Shown piece after piece: positions 63,671-64,000 of a stretch of 64,000 nucleotides of DNA. The notes beneath the pieces are model-generated. The model made no database searches. It had not been told where the DNA came from and saw nothing but the letters and a program-made list of their open reading frames with translations. How positions within the stretch are numbered: position 1 is the first letter of the stretch; the number at the start of each line of letters is the position of its first letter. The translations under genes and the position numbers were made by a program. The stretch is from Glandiceps talaboti (taxonomy: Eukaryota; Hemichordata; Enteropneusta; Spengelidae). Location of the stretch: positions 6,450,494 to 6,514,493 of the forward strand of contig NC_135552.1 of the NCBI RefSeq assembly GCF_964340395.1. Direction: 5' to 3'.

Positions 63671-64000
63671 GTTTGTAGTATAATTTGTCACCCCAAAACA
63701 TTCAGTTAATTTACAGTCTTGTTCATTATACAGCATCGTTTCTTTTCTATTCACTGCAATTCAATCTTGTCAACTTTCTCCAAAACAAAACATGTACAAG
63801 ATTAAGCTGAGATTGTCAAATTGTTTGCGATCAATGTTTCACAATAAAAAAAACTCAGGTCCATTTCATTGTACCTAATCGCAACAGACGTACTTTGTTT
63901 TTCCAGTTAAAATATTTGCATCCAGAGTTATTGACTTATTCATTAGATACACCCTGAATATTCATAACTATTTATCTATACGGTAGTAAGCACTTAGGAG

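Overview
This is AT-rich eukaryotic DNA. Genes are split by introns with GT-AG borders, there are long microsatellites and many foldback or MITE-like elements, and no operons. Gene content and repeat style suggest a marine invertebrate bilaterian (lophotrochozoan or ambulacrarian level). The species cannot be fixed from the sequence. All exon models below were assembled by hand from open frames, splice sites and phase continuity, with family comparison from memory.

Layout: (1) 1-7953, minus strand: the first coding exon of a class I myosin of the MYO1D/MYO1G group (7850-7953). Everything left of it looks like its intron. (2) 11860-33477, plus strand: an 18-exon gene for a 2065-residue NF-kappaB-inducing kinase (NIK/MAP3K14) homologue. 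It has an acidic N-terminus, a basic NLS-like region, a TAZ-type (CBP/p300-like) zinc-finger exon, a NIK-type kinase domain and the conserved NIK C-terminal domain. The TAZ-like module in a NIK protein is the most notable observation. (3) 39680-42834, plus strand: a complete three-exon PAQR4-like gene of 268 aa. (4) 50970-63670 and beyond, plus strand: ten exons of a LIV-1-type ZIP zinc transporter (SLC39A4/A12-like), running off the right edge.

Between and inside the genes lie tandem satellites (about 175-bp, 28-bp, 38-bp and 118-bp units), microsatellites and several foldback elements. One is a family with ends TAGACTCTCT and 9-10-bp flanking duplications, seen four times between 45.5 and 56.6 kb. 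One member has split a tetranucleotide array, and another is a 394-bp near-complete palindrome. No tRNA, rRNA, CRISPR or viral gene was recognised.

The four genes belong to unrelated pathways: actin motor and membrane, non-canonical NF-kappaB-type signalling, a seven-pass PAQR membrane protein, and zinc uptake. Nothing suggests they act together. The myosin and kinase genes are arranged head to head across about 3.9 kb.
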